From a virus: a stretch of DNA of 64,000 bases. The stretch spans positions 62,001 through 126,000 of IMG/VR virus record IMGVR_UViG_3300032047_002388. One strand, given 5' to 3'. Positions 40,527 to 49,537 of this stretch are shown here, piece after piece; positions within the stretch are counted from its first letter, which is position 1; each line of letters opens with the position of its first letter. The notes under the pieces were generated by a model. That model was not told where the DNA came from. It saw only the letters and a list, made by a program, of their open reading frames with translations, and searched no databases. Both the position numbers and the translations under genes were made by a program.

Positions 40527-41949
40527 ACTAGGTGTAATAGTACCATATAGAAATAGGTCAACACATCTTGATAAGTTTTTAAAACAAACACCAAAAAAGT
40601 TAAAAGAACAAGAAATCGATTTTGAAATTATCGTTGTTGAACAAGCAGATGATAAACCATTTAATCGAGGAAAGTTACTTAACATTGGTGTAAAAGAAGC
40701 AAAAGAAAGAGGTTGTACCTATGTTGCTCTACATGATGTGGATATGATACCATTACGCGTTGATTACTCATCAGTTGATAGACCAACTCACCTTGCAACA
40801 CATTTTACATCATATCATGGAGAAAAAAGAATTATATTCGATGAATATTTCGGAGGTGTAACTCTTTTTCCTATCCTAGATTACTACAAAGTAAATGGAT
40901 ACTCAAATAATTATTGGGGATGGGGATATGAAGATGATGATTTGATGTATCGTTGTAGAGAAAACTATATGGATTTTAACACCAAACAAATACCAATCAA
41001 AACAACTAATTCAGCTGGATTAGTTTTTAATGGAGTTGACTCTCATGTAAAAATTCCAAAACCATATCAATTCGATAACTATACAATATTATTAACATTT
41101 GAACCTGATGCAATAGAATGTGATGATGAACGAGCAATAGATGAATATTCTATTTTATCAGTAGCTGGTTACGATATGGGGTTTTCATATAACTCATTTA
41201 AAAGATACAAATTTGAAACATTTACAACAAAGAAAGAATGTATAAGTTTAAAATCTGTAATCACAGAACCTAAGAGAACTACTCTAATGGTTGTGGTAGA
41301 CCAGTATAATAAATTTTTAAAATTTTATCAAGATGGTGAGTTAATTGATGAAGCCGAATACGATGGAAGATTACTTCAGTATAATAAACAAAAATTTATA
41401 CATCTTGGACAAACTCCTCAAGCAAATCACAATAATAGGAGACCATTTAAGGGTAGAATTGATTATCTTGCTATTTGGAATCATTCTTTAGAAGAAGGAC
41501 AAGTAGATTCAATTTATAAAAACCTACCTCTTGGTGTACTTGAAAACTTTGATGGATATACAACTTCACATTGTTTAGAAGCTGTTTATGATGCAAAGGC
41601 ATCTACATATCACAAACTTATTGATTTAAGTGATAATAATAGACATGGAAAAATTCATCATTGTGATAGAAAACCTATTTATCATGAAGAAGATTTTACT
41701 GAAATTGCAGTGCCATGGAGAAGAGAAGGTACATTTTTATTATTACCTCATGCAGATAATGGATTTTATGAAAACAAATGGATTTATACCGAAACTAGAA
41801 AAAATCAAGTTAGATTTTACAATAAAGTTTTAAAAGGAAAAACAAATTGGAGAAGAGATGGTATGGATATGTTAAAATATAAATTAATGAGTAACACCGA
41901 TATAGGAGGAGAAGATTATAGTGGAGTTATGTTATCTTGTGTATTATGA
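40516..41949 (+). CDS. GT7 galactosyltransferase-like enzyme with inserted LamG domain
   Basis: In this 477-residue protein the N-terminal 160 residues follow the beta-1,4-galactosyltransferase (GT7) pattern: GVIVPYRNR (about 6-14), FNRGKLLNIG (about 49-58), LHDVDMIP (about 71-78), EYFGG, and YWGWGYEDDDLMYRC (about 133-147). A LamG/ConA-like module follows (about 166-385; VFNGVDSHVKIP, GRIDYLAIWNHSLEEGQVDSIY, DLSDNNRHGKI). Then come LLPHADNG (about 410), with the metal-binding His position, NQVRFYN and DGMDMLKY, which match the C-terminal end of the GT7 fold. The lectin-like domain thus interrupts the catalytic one. It has a tandem paralogue at 42353. Confidence 0.82.
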   Translation: MRSKLGVIVPYRNRSTHLDKFLKQTPKKLKEQEIDFEIIVVEQADDKPFNRGKLLNIGVKEAKERGCTYVALHDVDMIPLRVDYSSVDRPTHLATHFTSYHGEKRIIFDEYFGGVTLFPILDYYKVNGYSNNYWGWGYEDDDLMYRCRENYMDFNTKQIPIKTTNSAGLVFNGVDSHVKIPKPYQFDNYTILLTFEPDAIECDDERAIDEYSILSVAGYDMGFSYNSFKRYKFETFTTKKECISLKSVITEPKRTTLMVVVDQYNKFLKFYQDGELIDEAEYDGRLLQYNKQKFIHLGQTPQANHNNRRPFKGRIDYLAIWNHSLEEGQVDSIYKNLPLGVLENFDGYTTSHCLEAVYDAKASTYHKLIDLSDNNRHGKIHHCDRKPIYHEEDFTEIAVPWRREGTFLLLPHADNGFYENKWIYTETRKNQVRFYNKVLKGKTNWRRDGMDMLKYKLMSNTDIGGEDYSGVMLSCVL

Positions 41950-42356
41950 TGAGTATGTATAAAACAGGTGTAATTGCAGGTAACTTCGATGTTATACATC
42001 CAGGTTATATAAAAATGTTTAAAGAATGTAAATCATATTGTCAACAATTTATAATTCTTCTACATACAGACCCATCAATTGAAAGGCCGGAAAAATTAAA
42101 ACCAATTCTTACTAAAGAAGAAAGAACAGAAGTTCTAACTTCAATAAAGTATATAGATGGAATTGCATATTATACTTATGAAAAGGAGTTGGTAGAACTA
42201 TTAAAAAGATTATCACCAGATATCAGATTTTTAGGAGATGATTATCGAGGTAGAACCTACACTGGTTTTGAATTAGATATTCCAGTCCACTATCTAAACA
42301 GAGACCATGGGTGGAGTACAACCAAGTTTAAAAAACTAATTGCAGATACGATATGA
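41946..42356 (+). CDS. TagD/RfaE-type cytidylyltransferase
   Basis: The 136-residue protein belongs to the small nucleotidyltransferases that make CDP-glycerol or activate heptose. GVIAGNFDVIHPGYIKMF (about 8-25) aligns with the GTFDLxHxGH motif, but the second His is Tyr. KEERTEVLTSIKYIDG (about 60-75) and FLGDDYRGRTYTG match the rest, and WSTTKFKKL corresponds to the ISTT nucleotide-binding motif. I recall the HPGY variant from other marine phages, so it is probably functional. ATG 41946 overlaps the upstream stop as ATGA. It may supply an activated polyol or sugar to the island enzymes. Confidence 0.78.
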   Translation: MMSMYKTGVIAGNFDVIHPGYIKMFKECKSYCQQFIILLHTDPSIERPEKLKPILTKEERTEVLTSIKYIDGIAYYTYEKELVELLKRLSPDIRFLGDDYRGRTYTGFELDIPVHYLNRDHGWSTTKFKKLIADTI

Positions 42357-43819
42357 AACTAGGTGTATGTGTACCATATAGAAACAGAGAAGCTCACTTA
42401 AAAGAGTTTATACCAACGATTGGAGAGTATTTAGAATCACAAGGTATTGAGTATGGAATTTACTTAGGACATCAATGTGATGAACATTTATTCAATAGAG
42501 GTGCTATGAAAAATGTTGCAGCAAAACACGCATTTGAAGATGGTTGTGATTATATTGTTTGGCATGATATCGATATGATACCAGAAGAAGGATGTGATTA
42601 TTCTTTTCCAAAAGAACATCCTATACATATTGCAACAAGTATATCTCAAATGGATTACAAATTAAAATATCAAGAATACTTTGGTGGAGCAGTTTTATTT
42701 TCAAAAGAACAAGTAGAGGCAACAAATGGATACTCAAATGATTATTGGGATTGGGGTATGGAAGATGATGATTTATTTTGGAGATGTGTTCTTGAAGGAT
42801 ATGCAAACGATTCTTATATGAAATATACTTCTGCAGAACAAAATTATTTTCACTTTAATGGAAAAAATTCTTTCATAGATATTGAAACAACTCCTACTTT
42901 ACGAAACTTAACATCCAAATCACATACAGTTTCAGTATTAGTTAGAGCAAATCAACAAGAAGAAAAAGTTCCTATTTGGTTAGTTGGTGATGAAGATAGA
43001 AGATTTTGTGAATATCCAATACTTCGTAGACCTGGTTACGATTGGGGATTAAGTTATAACAACTCAAGAGCATACACAGGTATATTGTGGAATCATAAAG
43101 TTGAAAATTATTATCAATGGATGAAACGATATGAAAACCAATGGAGTTGGGTAACACTATCAGTAGATACAGTTAATAATAAAATACATTTTTACTTAAA
43201 TGGTAAAGAATCAGATGCAAGACATGGCCATGGTACTCATTCACCACAATCATTTGAAGGTAAATTAAAAAGATATGGTTCTGCACCTTATTTTATTGGA
43301 ACAACAACTTCTGCTAAAGAAAACGATGTAAATAAATTCTTCAAAGGTGATATTGCTAAAGTAATGATGTGGGATAGAAAATTAGAAGAAAGTGAAATTC
43401 AAAATATATATAAAAGACCAATAAGAGATGGTTTAAAACTATTCTATGATTTTAATTCTGGTACTGCAAAAGATTTGAGTGGTAATGATAATCATGGAAG
43501 AATTGTTAATTGTCAAAAAAACAGAGGTGTAATAAAAATACCTTACACAATTATACCTCATAGAACACCTGGTAGATTAAAATGTTTACCTCATAAAGAT
43601 GAAGGATTGACAAAAGATGAAAATGGAAATCAAATATGGGCAAAGGGTGAAACAACTGCAAGAAACGAAAGAAGATATGTTTTACAAATGCAACAAGGTA
43701 CATGGGATTATAAATCAGATGGTATTAAACAACTAGAATATGAATTACTAGAAGTTAAACATATTAATGCAAAGTACAACGCAAAACTTATAAATGTTAA
43801 ATTAGATGGCAGAAAATAA
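42353..43819 (+). CDS. Second GT7-like enzyme with inserted LamG domain
   Basis: The 488-residue protein is a clear paralogue of the one at 40516: GVCVPYRNREAHL, FNRGAMKNVA (about 48-57), WHDIDMIPEEG (about 73-83), EYFGGAVLF, NDYWDWGMEDDDLFWRC (about 130-146). The LamG-like insert starts at about 166, the same place as in its partner (FHFNGKNSFIDIE), and ends with AKVMMWDRKLEESEIQNIYK and SGNDNHGRI (about 380). The GT7 end then resumes with CLPHKDEG, NERRYVLQM and SDGIKQLEYELL. WGWG is WDWG here. The equal insertion point means the insertion preceded the duplication. It should form a glycosidic bond using a UDP-sugar and Mn2+. Confidence 0.82.
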   Translation: MKLGVCVPYRNREAHLKEFIPTIGEYLESQGIEYGIYLGHQCDEHLFNRGAMKNVAAKHAFEDGCDYIVWHDIDMIPEEGCDYSFPKEHPIHIATSISQMDYKLKYQEYFGGAVLFSKEQVEATNGYSNDYWDWGMEDDDLFWRCVLEGYANDSYMKYTSAEQNYFHFNGKNSFIDIETTPTLRNLTSKSHTVSVLVRANQQEEKVPIWLVGDEDRRFCEYPILRRPGYDWGLSYNNSRAYTGILWNHKVENYYQWMKRYENQWSWVTLSVDTVNNKIHFYLNGKESDARHGHGTHSPQSFEGKLKRYGSAPYFIGTTTSAKENDVNKFFKGDIAKVMMWDRKLEESEIQNIYKRPIRDGLKLFYDFNSGTAKDLSGNDNHGRIVNCQKNRGVIKIPYTIIPHRTPGRLKCLPHKDEGLTKDENGNQIWAKGETTARNERRYVLQMQQGTWDYKSDGIKQLEYELLEVKHINAKYNAKLINVKLDGRK

Positions 43820-45260
43820 CGAAACAAAATTAGAACAAGAAAAAGAGGTTAAAGGAACAATCGGTGGAGATAATCCTTTTTATCTTGGTGTACGAGATAA
43901 ATTAAATTCAACTGGTTGTGGAATGTGTTTAGCAAAATGGACACAAGTTACACTTCATTTACAGTTAGGACATACTCATTCTTGTCACCACCCGAAAACA
44001 CACCCTATTTCTACAAAAGAAATAAAAAGAAATCCATCTGCACTTCATAATACAAGGTATAAAAAACTTCGTAGAAAAGAAATGTTAGAAGGTGAAAGAC
44101 CTGAAGAATGTGATTACTGTTGGGGAGTAGAGGATAACTCTGATAGATTTTCAGATAGAACTTTTAAATCTGGTGAATCATGGAGTTGGCCATTTGCTGA
44201 TGAAATTCAAGCTTTAGATTGGAGAGCAGATTACAATCCAAAATATGTTGAGGTTGCATTCTCAAATGCTTGTAACTTTAAATGTTCGTATTGTGGCCCT
44301 GCGTTTTCAACACAACACATGCAAGAAATTGAAAAGTTTGGACCATATCCAACAACAGATAATTTTAATTCATTAGAGTGGGCAAGACAAGAAAACAAAA
44401 TGCCAATTCCACAATCACAAGAAAATCCTTATGTAGAAGCTTTTTGGAAATGGTGGCCAGAATTATATAGAGATTTACATACCTTTAGAATTACTGGTGG
44501 TGAACCTTTAATGAGTAAAGATACATGGGAGGTATTAGATTATATTATTAACGAACCAAACCCAAATAGAAACCTTAAACTAGCAATTAACTCAAATTTA
44601 GGTATACCTGATAAATTAGTTGATAGATTCATAGAAAAAATTCAGAGAATATGTGATGAGGATAGAGTTGATGAGTTTATTATCTTTACTTCAGTTGATG
44701 GGTGGGGAGAACAAGCAGAATATGCAAGAAATGGATTGGTATTTAATAAGTTTTGGGATAATGTAAATAAACTTCTTACTAAATGTCCAAGAATTAATCT
44801 TACATTTATGGTTACTTATAATGCATTATCAGTACCAACCTATGATAAGTTAATAGATGGGGTTTATGATTTAAAAAGAGAATATGGAACTTCAGATAGA
44901 TATTGGAAATCAGCTGCATTCTTAGATACATCATATTTAAGATATCCTACACATCAAACAGTTCAAGTTTTACCAAAAGGATGGGAAAAGGCAGTTTATC
45001 AACAAGCAAAACAGGCAGATTTCTTGGGAGTACCTGTATTTGATTATAGTTACATTGGATATTCTGATATTGAAATTCAAAAGATTAAAAGAACATATGA
45101 TTGGATGAAGGCACCAGTCGATGAAAAGAGATTAAAAACTCAGAGAAGAAACTTTGGACATTATTTTAGAGCACACGATGAAAGAAGAGGAACAGATTTT
45201 TGTAAAACGTTTCCAGAGTTTGCAGATTTTTACCACGAATGTTTAGAAATTAAGTTATGA
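43806..45260 (+). CDS. Twitch-type radical SAM protein
   Basis: The 484-residue protein has the radical SAM cluster motif CNFKCSYC (about 156-163) within VEVAFSNACNFKCSYCGPAF. HTFRITGGEPLMSKDTWEVLDYI (about 224-246) is the family's GGEP motif. A second set of cysteines lies before the core: GCGMC (about 38), SCHHP (about 58) and CDYCWG (about 101). This matches the N-terminal twitch-like iron-sulfur region of radical SAM proteins seen in marine phages. The family's reaction is not established to my knowledge. Its place inside a sugar island suggests radical chemistry on a sugar nucleotide or a protein side chain to be glycosylated. Confidence 0.85.
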   Translation: MAENNETKLEQEKEVKGTIGGDNPFYLGVRDKLNSTGCGMCLAKWTQVTLHLQLGHTHSCHHPKTHPISTKEIKRNPSALHNTRYKKLRRKEMLEGERPEECDYCWGVEDNSDRFSDRTFKSGESWSWPFADEIQALDWRADYNPKYVEVAFSNACNFKCSYCGPAFSTQHMQEIEKFGPYPTTDNFNSLEWARQENKMPIPQSQENPYVEAFWKWWPELYRDLHTFRITGGEPLMSKDTWEVLDYIINEPNPNRNLKLAINSNLGIPDKLVDRFIEKIQRICDEDRVDEFIIFTSVDGWGEQAEYARNGLVFNKFWDNVNKLLTKCPRINLTFMVTYNALSVPTYDKLIDGVYDLKREYGTSDRYWKSAAFLDTSYLRYPTHQTVQVLPKGWEKAVYQQAKQADFLGVPVFDYSYIGYSDIEIQKIKRTYDWMKAPVDEKRLKTQRRNFGHYFRAHDERRGTDFCKTFPEFADFYHECLEIKL

Positions 45261-45982
45261 TAGAATTTAAAGGAGATAGTTGTTATTTCGTTGTACCAGA
45301 AAGTAAATACGGTCTTTCGGAAATAATACCAAAATATGTTACTGAAAACAACTTTACTTTTTGTATAGGTTGTAAACCAGATTGGAAAAATATGAAAGAA
45401 GGAGAGAATTCTGCAGAAGGAGGACTCCTAATGAAAAATGGTCAACATATGGGATTATCTTGTTTTGTAAGTGGAGGAAAAAGATACTTTAGAGCAACTC
45501 TATGGGTGCAAGATAGAAAAGGATTCGTGAGTTGTGTAGAAAAACAATTACCAGTAACACATGAAGATGAAGATAAAGAATACTTCATATCGTTCAGACA
45601 TGATTTAAGAAAAAAGAAAATTGTTATTGGTAACTATAATCACTATGAAGAATTAGAATATCCTGCTGCATCACCAATCGATTATTCAAACTCTTGGTTG
45701 TGGGTTGGAGCAGCAAATGCATTTAATAGTTGTGCACCTGAACATAGACAATACTTTAGAGGTAGTATTAGTTACGTTAGTGTACATGCTGAATACTTAA
45801 GTAACTTAGATATCAAAAAGATGTATGGAAATATTACATCCATATCAGAACTTAAAAAATTACAAAACGATAAAACAGTATTATTTTCAGATTTAAAAAT
45901 AAAAACACCATATAAAGTGTTTGATAATAGTGATAATGGAAATCACTTAATTGTATATGATGAAGCATGGCTAGAGAGTTAA
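45257..45982 (+). CDS. Stand-alone LamG/ConA-like protein
   Basis: The 241-residue protein consists of essentially one lectin-like jelly roll: FKGDSCYFVVPESKYGLSEIIPKYVTENNFTFCIGC at the start; YFISFRHDLRKKKIVIGNYNHYEELEYP in the middle; and SWLWVGAANAF, YFRGSISYVSVHAEYLSNLDIKKMYGN, DNSDNGNHLIVYDEA at the end. Those last elements match the LamG insert of the two GT7 proteins (GxI...W...L...I..IY, DLSxNxxHG). No signal peptide is visible, so it acts in the cytoplasm or on virions. It may bind the glycan acceptor or be an evolutionary donor of the insert. Confidence 0.68.
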   Translation: MIEFKGDSCYFVVPESKYGLSEIIPKYVTENNFTFCIGCKPDWKNMKEGENSAEGGLLMKNGQHMGLSCFVSGGKRYFRATLWVQDRKGFVSCVEKQLPVTHEDEDKEYFISFRHDLRKKKIVIGNYNHYEELEYPAASPIDYSNSWLWVGAANAFNSCAPEHRQYFRGSISYVSVHAEYLSNLDIKKMYGNITSISELKKLQNDKTVLFSDLKIKTPYKVFDNSDNGNHLIVYDEAWLES

Positions 45983-47340
45983 ATGATATAAAGTTTTTGT
46001 TCGATTATAAAACTCCTGCTGGATTTTTATCATTCGGTTACAAGAAAAATCAATTACCAGAAGTATTTGAGTTACTACAACGAGAATCTTTGGAACTACA
46101 ACCCTGCTCAACCATACGAAGAAATCGTGATACTCAAGAAACTGTATGGGTAAATGGACAATATGTTCCACAACTTATGGACCCTCCATATAATGTTGAA
46201 GGAATTCTAACTGGTGATATACTTGATTGGGGACAATGGGAATCAAATAGTTTTTTCTTAATTCCAATTGAATCGGTTTGGCATGAAAACCCATTTCTCA
46301 AATTTATAGAGGATACTACCTTTGAAATATCAGATATGTTTTCTAACAATCTAATGGAGTTGATAAAAAGACACGATAATGTTAGATTATTTTTTGTAGA
46401 TTCAAGAGAAGGTGATTATTTAATAAGTCAAAATGTTTATTCTAAACTAACCAAGTGGTTAGATGATAATAACATTCATGGTAATGGAAAAATTATTATT
46501 TCAACTTTAAATGAATTAGAAAAATACAATATACCAAAAGATGGTAGGTTCGTGTTTTTCAATAATGAACATTATATTACTCTTGCAGGTTCTCATGTAA
46601 CTTCATGTTTAAAAAATGATGGTGCAATACAAAGTGATAGAAAAAGAGATAACTACAATTACGATATTAGACATAATTGGGAAGATAGAGATGTAAAAAA
46701 ACATTTCAATATGATGAATAGAAATACCACTAGATTGCATAGACCATATTTTGTTGGTAGAATGATTCAAGAAGGTATTATAGATAAAGGATTAGTATCA
46801 TTGTTTCAATCAGATGATTTTGATAATCAAATATTCGAATCTGATGTTTATAAATCTGTACAACAAAATTACCCATTTTACATTGATGAAGATGATGCCG
46901 AAAGAGTTTCTGCATTTCACAACTATCTATCTGTTAATACACCATATATAGAATCATTGTTTACTATTGTTGGTGAAACAAATGCAGATGATACTTCAAT
47001 ATTCATAACAGAAAAGACACTAAAACCAATTATGAATTTACATCCATTTTTTGTAGTAGGAAATCCAAACACATTAAAAAAATTACAAGAATTAGGATTT
47101 AAAACGTTCAGTTCTATTTGGGATGAATCATATGATTCTGAATTAAATTTAGAAAACAGAATTGAAATGATTATATCAGAAGTAAAAAAACTTACTGATT
47201 TAACATTGGAACAGCTTGATGAAAAAATTCAGAAAATAAAAAATATATGTATATATAATAGGGAACTGTTAGTAAAACTAAACTACAAAAATTTAAAGTA
47301 CCAAAATTTAAAAGAATGTTTAAAAACAAAAGTTATATAA
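45967..47340 (+). CDS. Putative glycosyltransferase, phage C-terminal TEK...P family
   Basis: The 457-residue protein shares a C-terminal block with those at 26301 and 51971: SIFITEKTLKPIMNLHPFFVVG (about 343-364), LKKLQELGFKTFSSIWDESYD (about 369-389), then a helical end with IYNRELLVKL. The TEK...P...HPF pattern resembles the donor-binding motif of GT10 fucosyltransferases. The N-terminal 300 residues show no familiar motif. It overlaps the LamG gene by 16 bases and the epimerase gene by 25. A transferase using a deoxysugar made by the adjacent SDR and RmlC enzymes is the natural guess. Confidence 0.55.
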   Translation: MARELNDIKFLFDYKTPAGFLSFGYKKNQLPEVFELLQRESLELQPCSTIRRNRDTQETVWVNGQYVPQLMDPPYNVEGILTGDILDWGQWESNSFFLIPIESVWHENPFLKFIEDTTFEISDMFSNNLMELIKRHDNVRLFFVDSREGDYLISQNVYSKLTKWLDDNNIHGNGKIIISTLNELEKYNIPKDGRFVFFNNEHYITLAGSHVTSCLKNDGAIQSDRKRDNYNYDIRHNWEDRDVKKHFNMMNRNTTRLHRPYFVGRMIQEGIIDKGLVSLFQSDDFDNQIFESDVYKSVQQNYPFYIDEDDAERVSAFHNYLSVNTPYIESLFTIVGETNADDTSIFITEKTLKPIMNLHPFFVVGNPNTLKKLQELGFKTFSSIWDESYDSELNLENRIEMIISEVKKLTDLTLEQLDEKIQKIKNICIYNRELLVKLNYKNLKYQNLKECLKTKVI

Positions 47341-48323
47341 AAGTATTAATTACAGGTGGAGCTGGTTATTTAGGGTCTGTACTTACCGAATATCTTTACC
47401 AATATGGTAAACAATATCATTTTGGTGGAATTGAAAAACTTACAATATATGATAATCTGATGTACAATCAAACATCAGTTATAAATCAAGTACATAGAAA
47501 GAATTTTGAATTTGTTCATGGAGATGTTAGAAATCATGAACAATTACTTCCTTATATAGAGGATGCCGATGTAATTATTCCACTTGCAGCAATCGTTGGA
47601 TTTCCTGCATGTGAAAGAGATAAAGACCTTGCAACAGCAATAAACTTTACTCATGTAAAATTTATATGTGATAATTTAAAAGAAGGTCAAAGAATAATTT
47701 ATCCAAATACAAATAGTGGATATGGAATAGGAGAGAATGGTGAGTGTACTGAGGAGAGTCCACTTAATCCCATTTCACACTATGGGGTAACCAAAGTAAA
47801 TGCCGAGAAAGAGGTATTAAAAGCCGGTGGTATATCATTGAGATTAGCCACCGTCTTTGGTTCATCACCAAGAATGAGAATGGATTTGTTAGTAAACGAG
47901 TTTGTTTACAAAGCATTAACTGATAAATACATAACAATATTTGAAAAGAATTTTGTTAGAAATTATATTCACATTAGAGATGTTGCACATGCATTTTACT
48001 TTAGTTTAACTAACTATGATAAAATGGGTGGAAATGCTTTTAATGTAGGATTATCAGATGCAAATTTATCAAAACAACAATTGGTAGAGAAGATAAAAGA
48101 ATATGTACCAGATTTCGCAATCACATATTCAGATTATTATGAGGACCCAGATAAACGAGATTATATCGTATCAAATAAAAAAATTGAAAATCTAGGTTGG
48201 CAACCAAGATACTCATTAGATGATGGTATTGAAGAATTAATTAAAACTTATACCATTCTAATTTCAGATTTAAGTTCAAAATATAGAAATGGATTCCCTT
48301 TAGGTTATGGCAATAGGACGTAG
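47316..48323 (+). CDS. NAD-dependent sugar epimerase/dehydratase (extended SDR)
   Basis: The 335-residue enzyme has the Rossmann motif VLITGGAGYLG (about 10-20), the acidic strand end TIYDNL, DVR and PLAAIVGFPAC, and a canonical catalytic YGVTK (about 156-160) followed by NAEKE. YIHIRDVAHAF and NVGLSDANLSKQQLVEKI are typical of the C-terminal part of GalE/RfbB-like enzymes. The substrate is an NDP-hexose; the exact reaction cannot be read from sequence. It overlaps both neighbours, so the island genes here are tightly coupled. Confidence 0.87.
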   Translation: MFKNKSYIKVLITGGAGYLGSVLTEYLYQYGKQYHFGGIEKLTIYDNLMYNQTSVINQVHRKNFEFVHGDVRNHEQLLPYIEDADVIIPLAAIVGFPACERDKDLATAINFTHVKFICDNLKEGQRIIYPNTNSGYGIGENGECTEESPLNPISHYGVTKVNAEKEVLKAGGISLRLATVFGSSPRMRMDLLVNEFVYKALTDKYITIFEKNFVRNYIHIRDVAHAFYFSLTNYDKMGGNAFNVGLSDANLSKQQLVEKIKEYVPDFAITYSDYYEDPDKRDYIVSNKKIENLGWQPRYSLDDGIEELIKTYTILISDLSSKYRNGFPLGYGNRT

Positions 48324-48912
48324 TGTATATTATAAAGAAAGAAGTTGGAATGATTTCCACATATACTCATCAAAAGTTTTAACTGGTGGGGTTAAGATTG
48401 TACAACCATCTGTTTATCATGAACAAAGAGGTGAAATATCTACAACATATCATTCTGATTACTATGATAGATTGATACCAGTTGAAGAAAGACAAGATGG
48501 AGTAAACTTTAAACACGATAGATATTCAAAATCAGAAGAGGGAGTACTTAGAGGGTTACACTATGATGATAAAACATGGAAACTTGTATCATGTTTGACT
48601 GGTAAAATTTATTTAGTAGTTTTAGATGTAAGAGGTGGTAATACAACTAGAAATCCACAATATGGAAGTTGGGAAACCTATATACTTTCACCCTCAACAC
48701 AATCACAAGTACTTATACCACCTGGATTTGCTAATGGACATTATGTAATGGAAAAAAATTCTATATTCTATTACAAATTAGCTTACAAAGGTGAGTTTAA
48801 CGATGTAGATAAACAACAAACAATAAAATGGAATAGTAAGAAGTTCAATATAGAATGGCCTTGTACTAATCCGATAATTTCTAAAAGAGATGCAAATGGA
48901 AAAGATTCTTAA
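48307..48912 (+). CDS. RmlC-type dTDP-4-dehydrosugar 3,5-epimerase
   Basis: The 201-residue cupin enzyme carries the family core: GVKIVQPSVYHEQRGEIS, then FKHDRYSKSEEGVLRGLHYD (about 70-89) with the catalytic His, KIYLVVLDVRGG, and QVLIPPGFANGHYV (about 137-150). Length and motif order match RmlC (about 185-190). It epimerises C3 and/or C5 of a 4-keto-6-deoxy sugar nucleotide, as in rhamnose synthesis. No RmlA or a clear RmlB/RmlD set is present, so the substrate probably comes from the host or from one of the adjacent SDR enzymes. Confidence 0.88.
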   Translation: MAIGRSVYYKERSWNDFHIYSSKVLTGGVKIVQPSVYHEQRGEISTTYHSDYYDRLIPVEERQDGVNFKHDRYSKSEEGVLRGLHYDDKTWKLVSCLTGKIYLVVLDVRGGNTTRNPQYGSWETYILSPSTQSQVLIPPGFANGHYVMEKNSIFYYKLAYKGEFNDVDKQQTIKWNSKKFNIEWPCTNPIISKRDANGKDS

Positions 48913-49537
48913 TTTAGATTATCATGAAGATAGATGGACTGCTAGTAACTTATCAGTTCAAGAACTAATTGATTTCGAAGATGACATAATAACACATTGG
49001 TCAAATGGAGAAATCAGAGGACCAGTTCACTTATCAAATGGTAATGAAGAACAATTAATAAAAATATTTAATAAAATAGCAGTTGAGGATTGGGTATTTT
49101 CAACTTGGAGGTCTCATTATCATGCACTATTACATGGTGTAGAACCTGAAGTATTAAAAAAAGATATATTAGATGGAAAATCTATAACTATTGTAAACAA
49201 AGAATGTAAATTTTATTCATCAGCAATTGTAACTGGTACTTTACCAATAGCACTCGGAGTTGCTAGAGGATTAAAACAACAAGGAAGTAAAGATAAAGTT
49301 TGGGTTTTCTTAGGGGATATGGCATTTGAAAGTGGTATCTTCTATGAAGTTCACAAATATGCTAGAAACTATGATTTACCACTTCACTTTGTGGTGGAAG
49401 ATAATGGTGTAAGTACAAATACCCCAACATTAGATACATGGGGTGGTATTCAAAGAGAAATACCAGAAGATGTAATCTATTATAAGTATGAATCAAAATA
49501 TCCCCACTATGGGACAGGAAAATGGGTAGTATTTTAG
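48890..49537 (+). CDS. Thiamine-pyrophosphate enzyme, PP-domain subunit (E1-alpha-like)
   Basis: The 215-residue protein matches the TPP-binding core of pyruvate-dehydrogenase-type E1 alpha subunits. It has VFSTWRSHYHALLHGV (about 64-79), SAIVTGTLPIALGVARGLK (about 107-125), VWVFLGDMAFESGIFYEVHKYA (about 137-158, where GDM replaces the usual GDG of the diphosphate motif), and FVVEDNGVSTNTPT (about 167-180) with the Asn of that motif. E1 alpha proteins are normally 320-400 residues, so only the core remains. The partner pyrimidine-domain protein is encoded at 51433, after two SDR genes. The pair probably performs TPP-dependent carbon-carbon chemistry on a keto-sugar or a 2-oxoacid. Confidence 0.82.
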   Translation: MQMEKILNLDYHEDRWTASNLSVQELIDFEDDIITHWSNGEIRGPVHLSNGNEEQLIKIFNKIAVEDWVFSTWRSHYHALLHGVEPEVLKKDILDGKSITIVNKECKFYSSAIVTGTLPIALGVARGLKQQGSKDKVWVFLGDMAFESGIFYEVHKYARNYDLPLHFVVEDNGVSTNTPTLDTWGGIQREIPEDVIYYKYESKYPHYGTGKWVVF

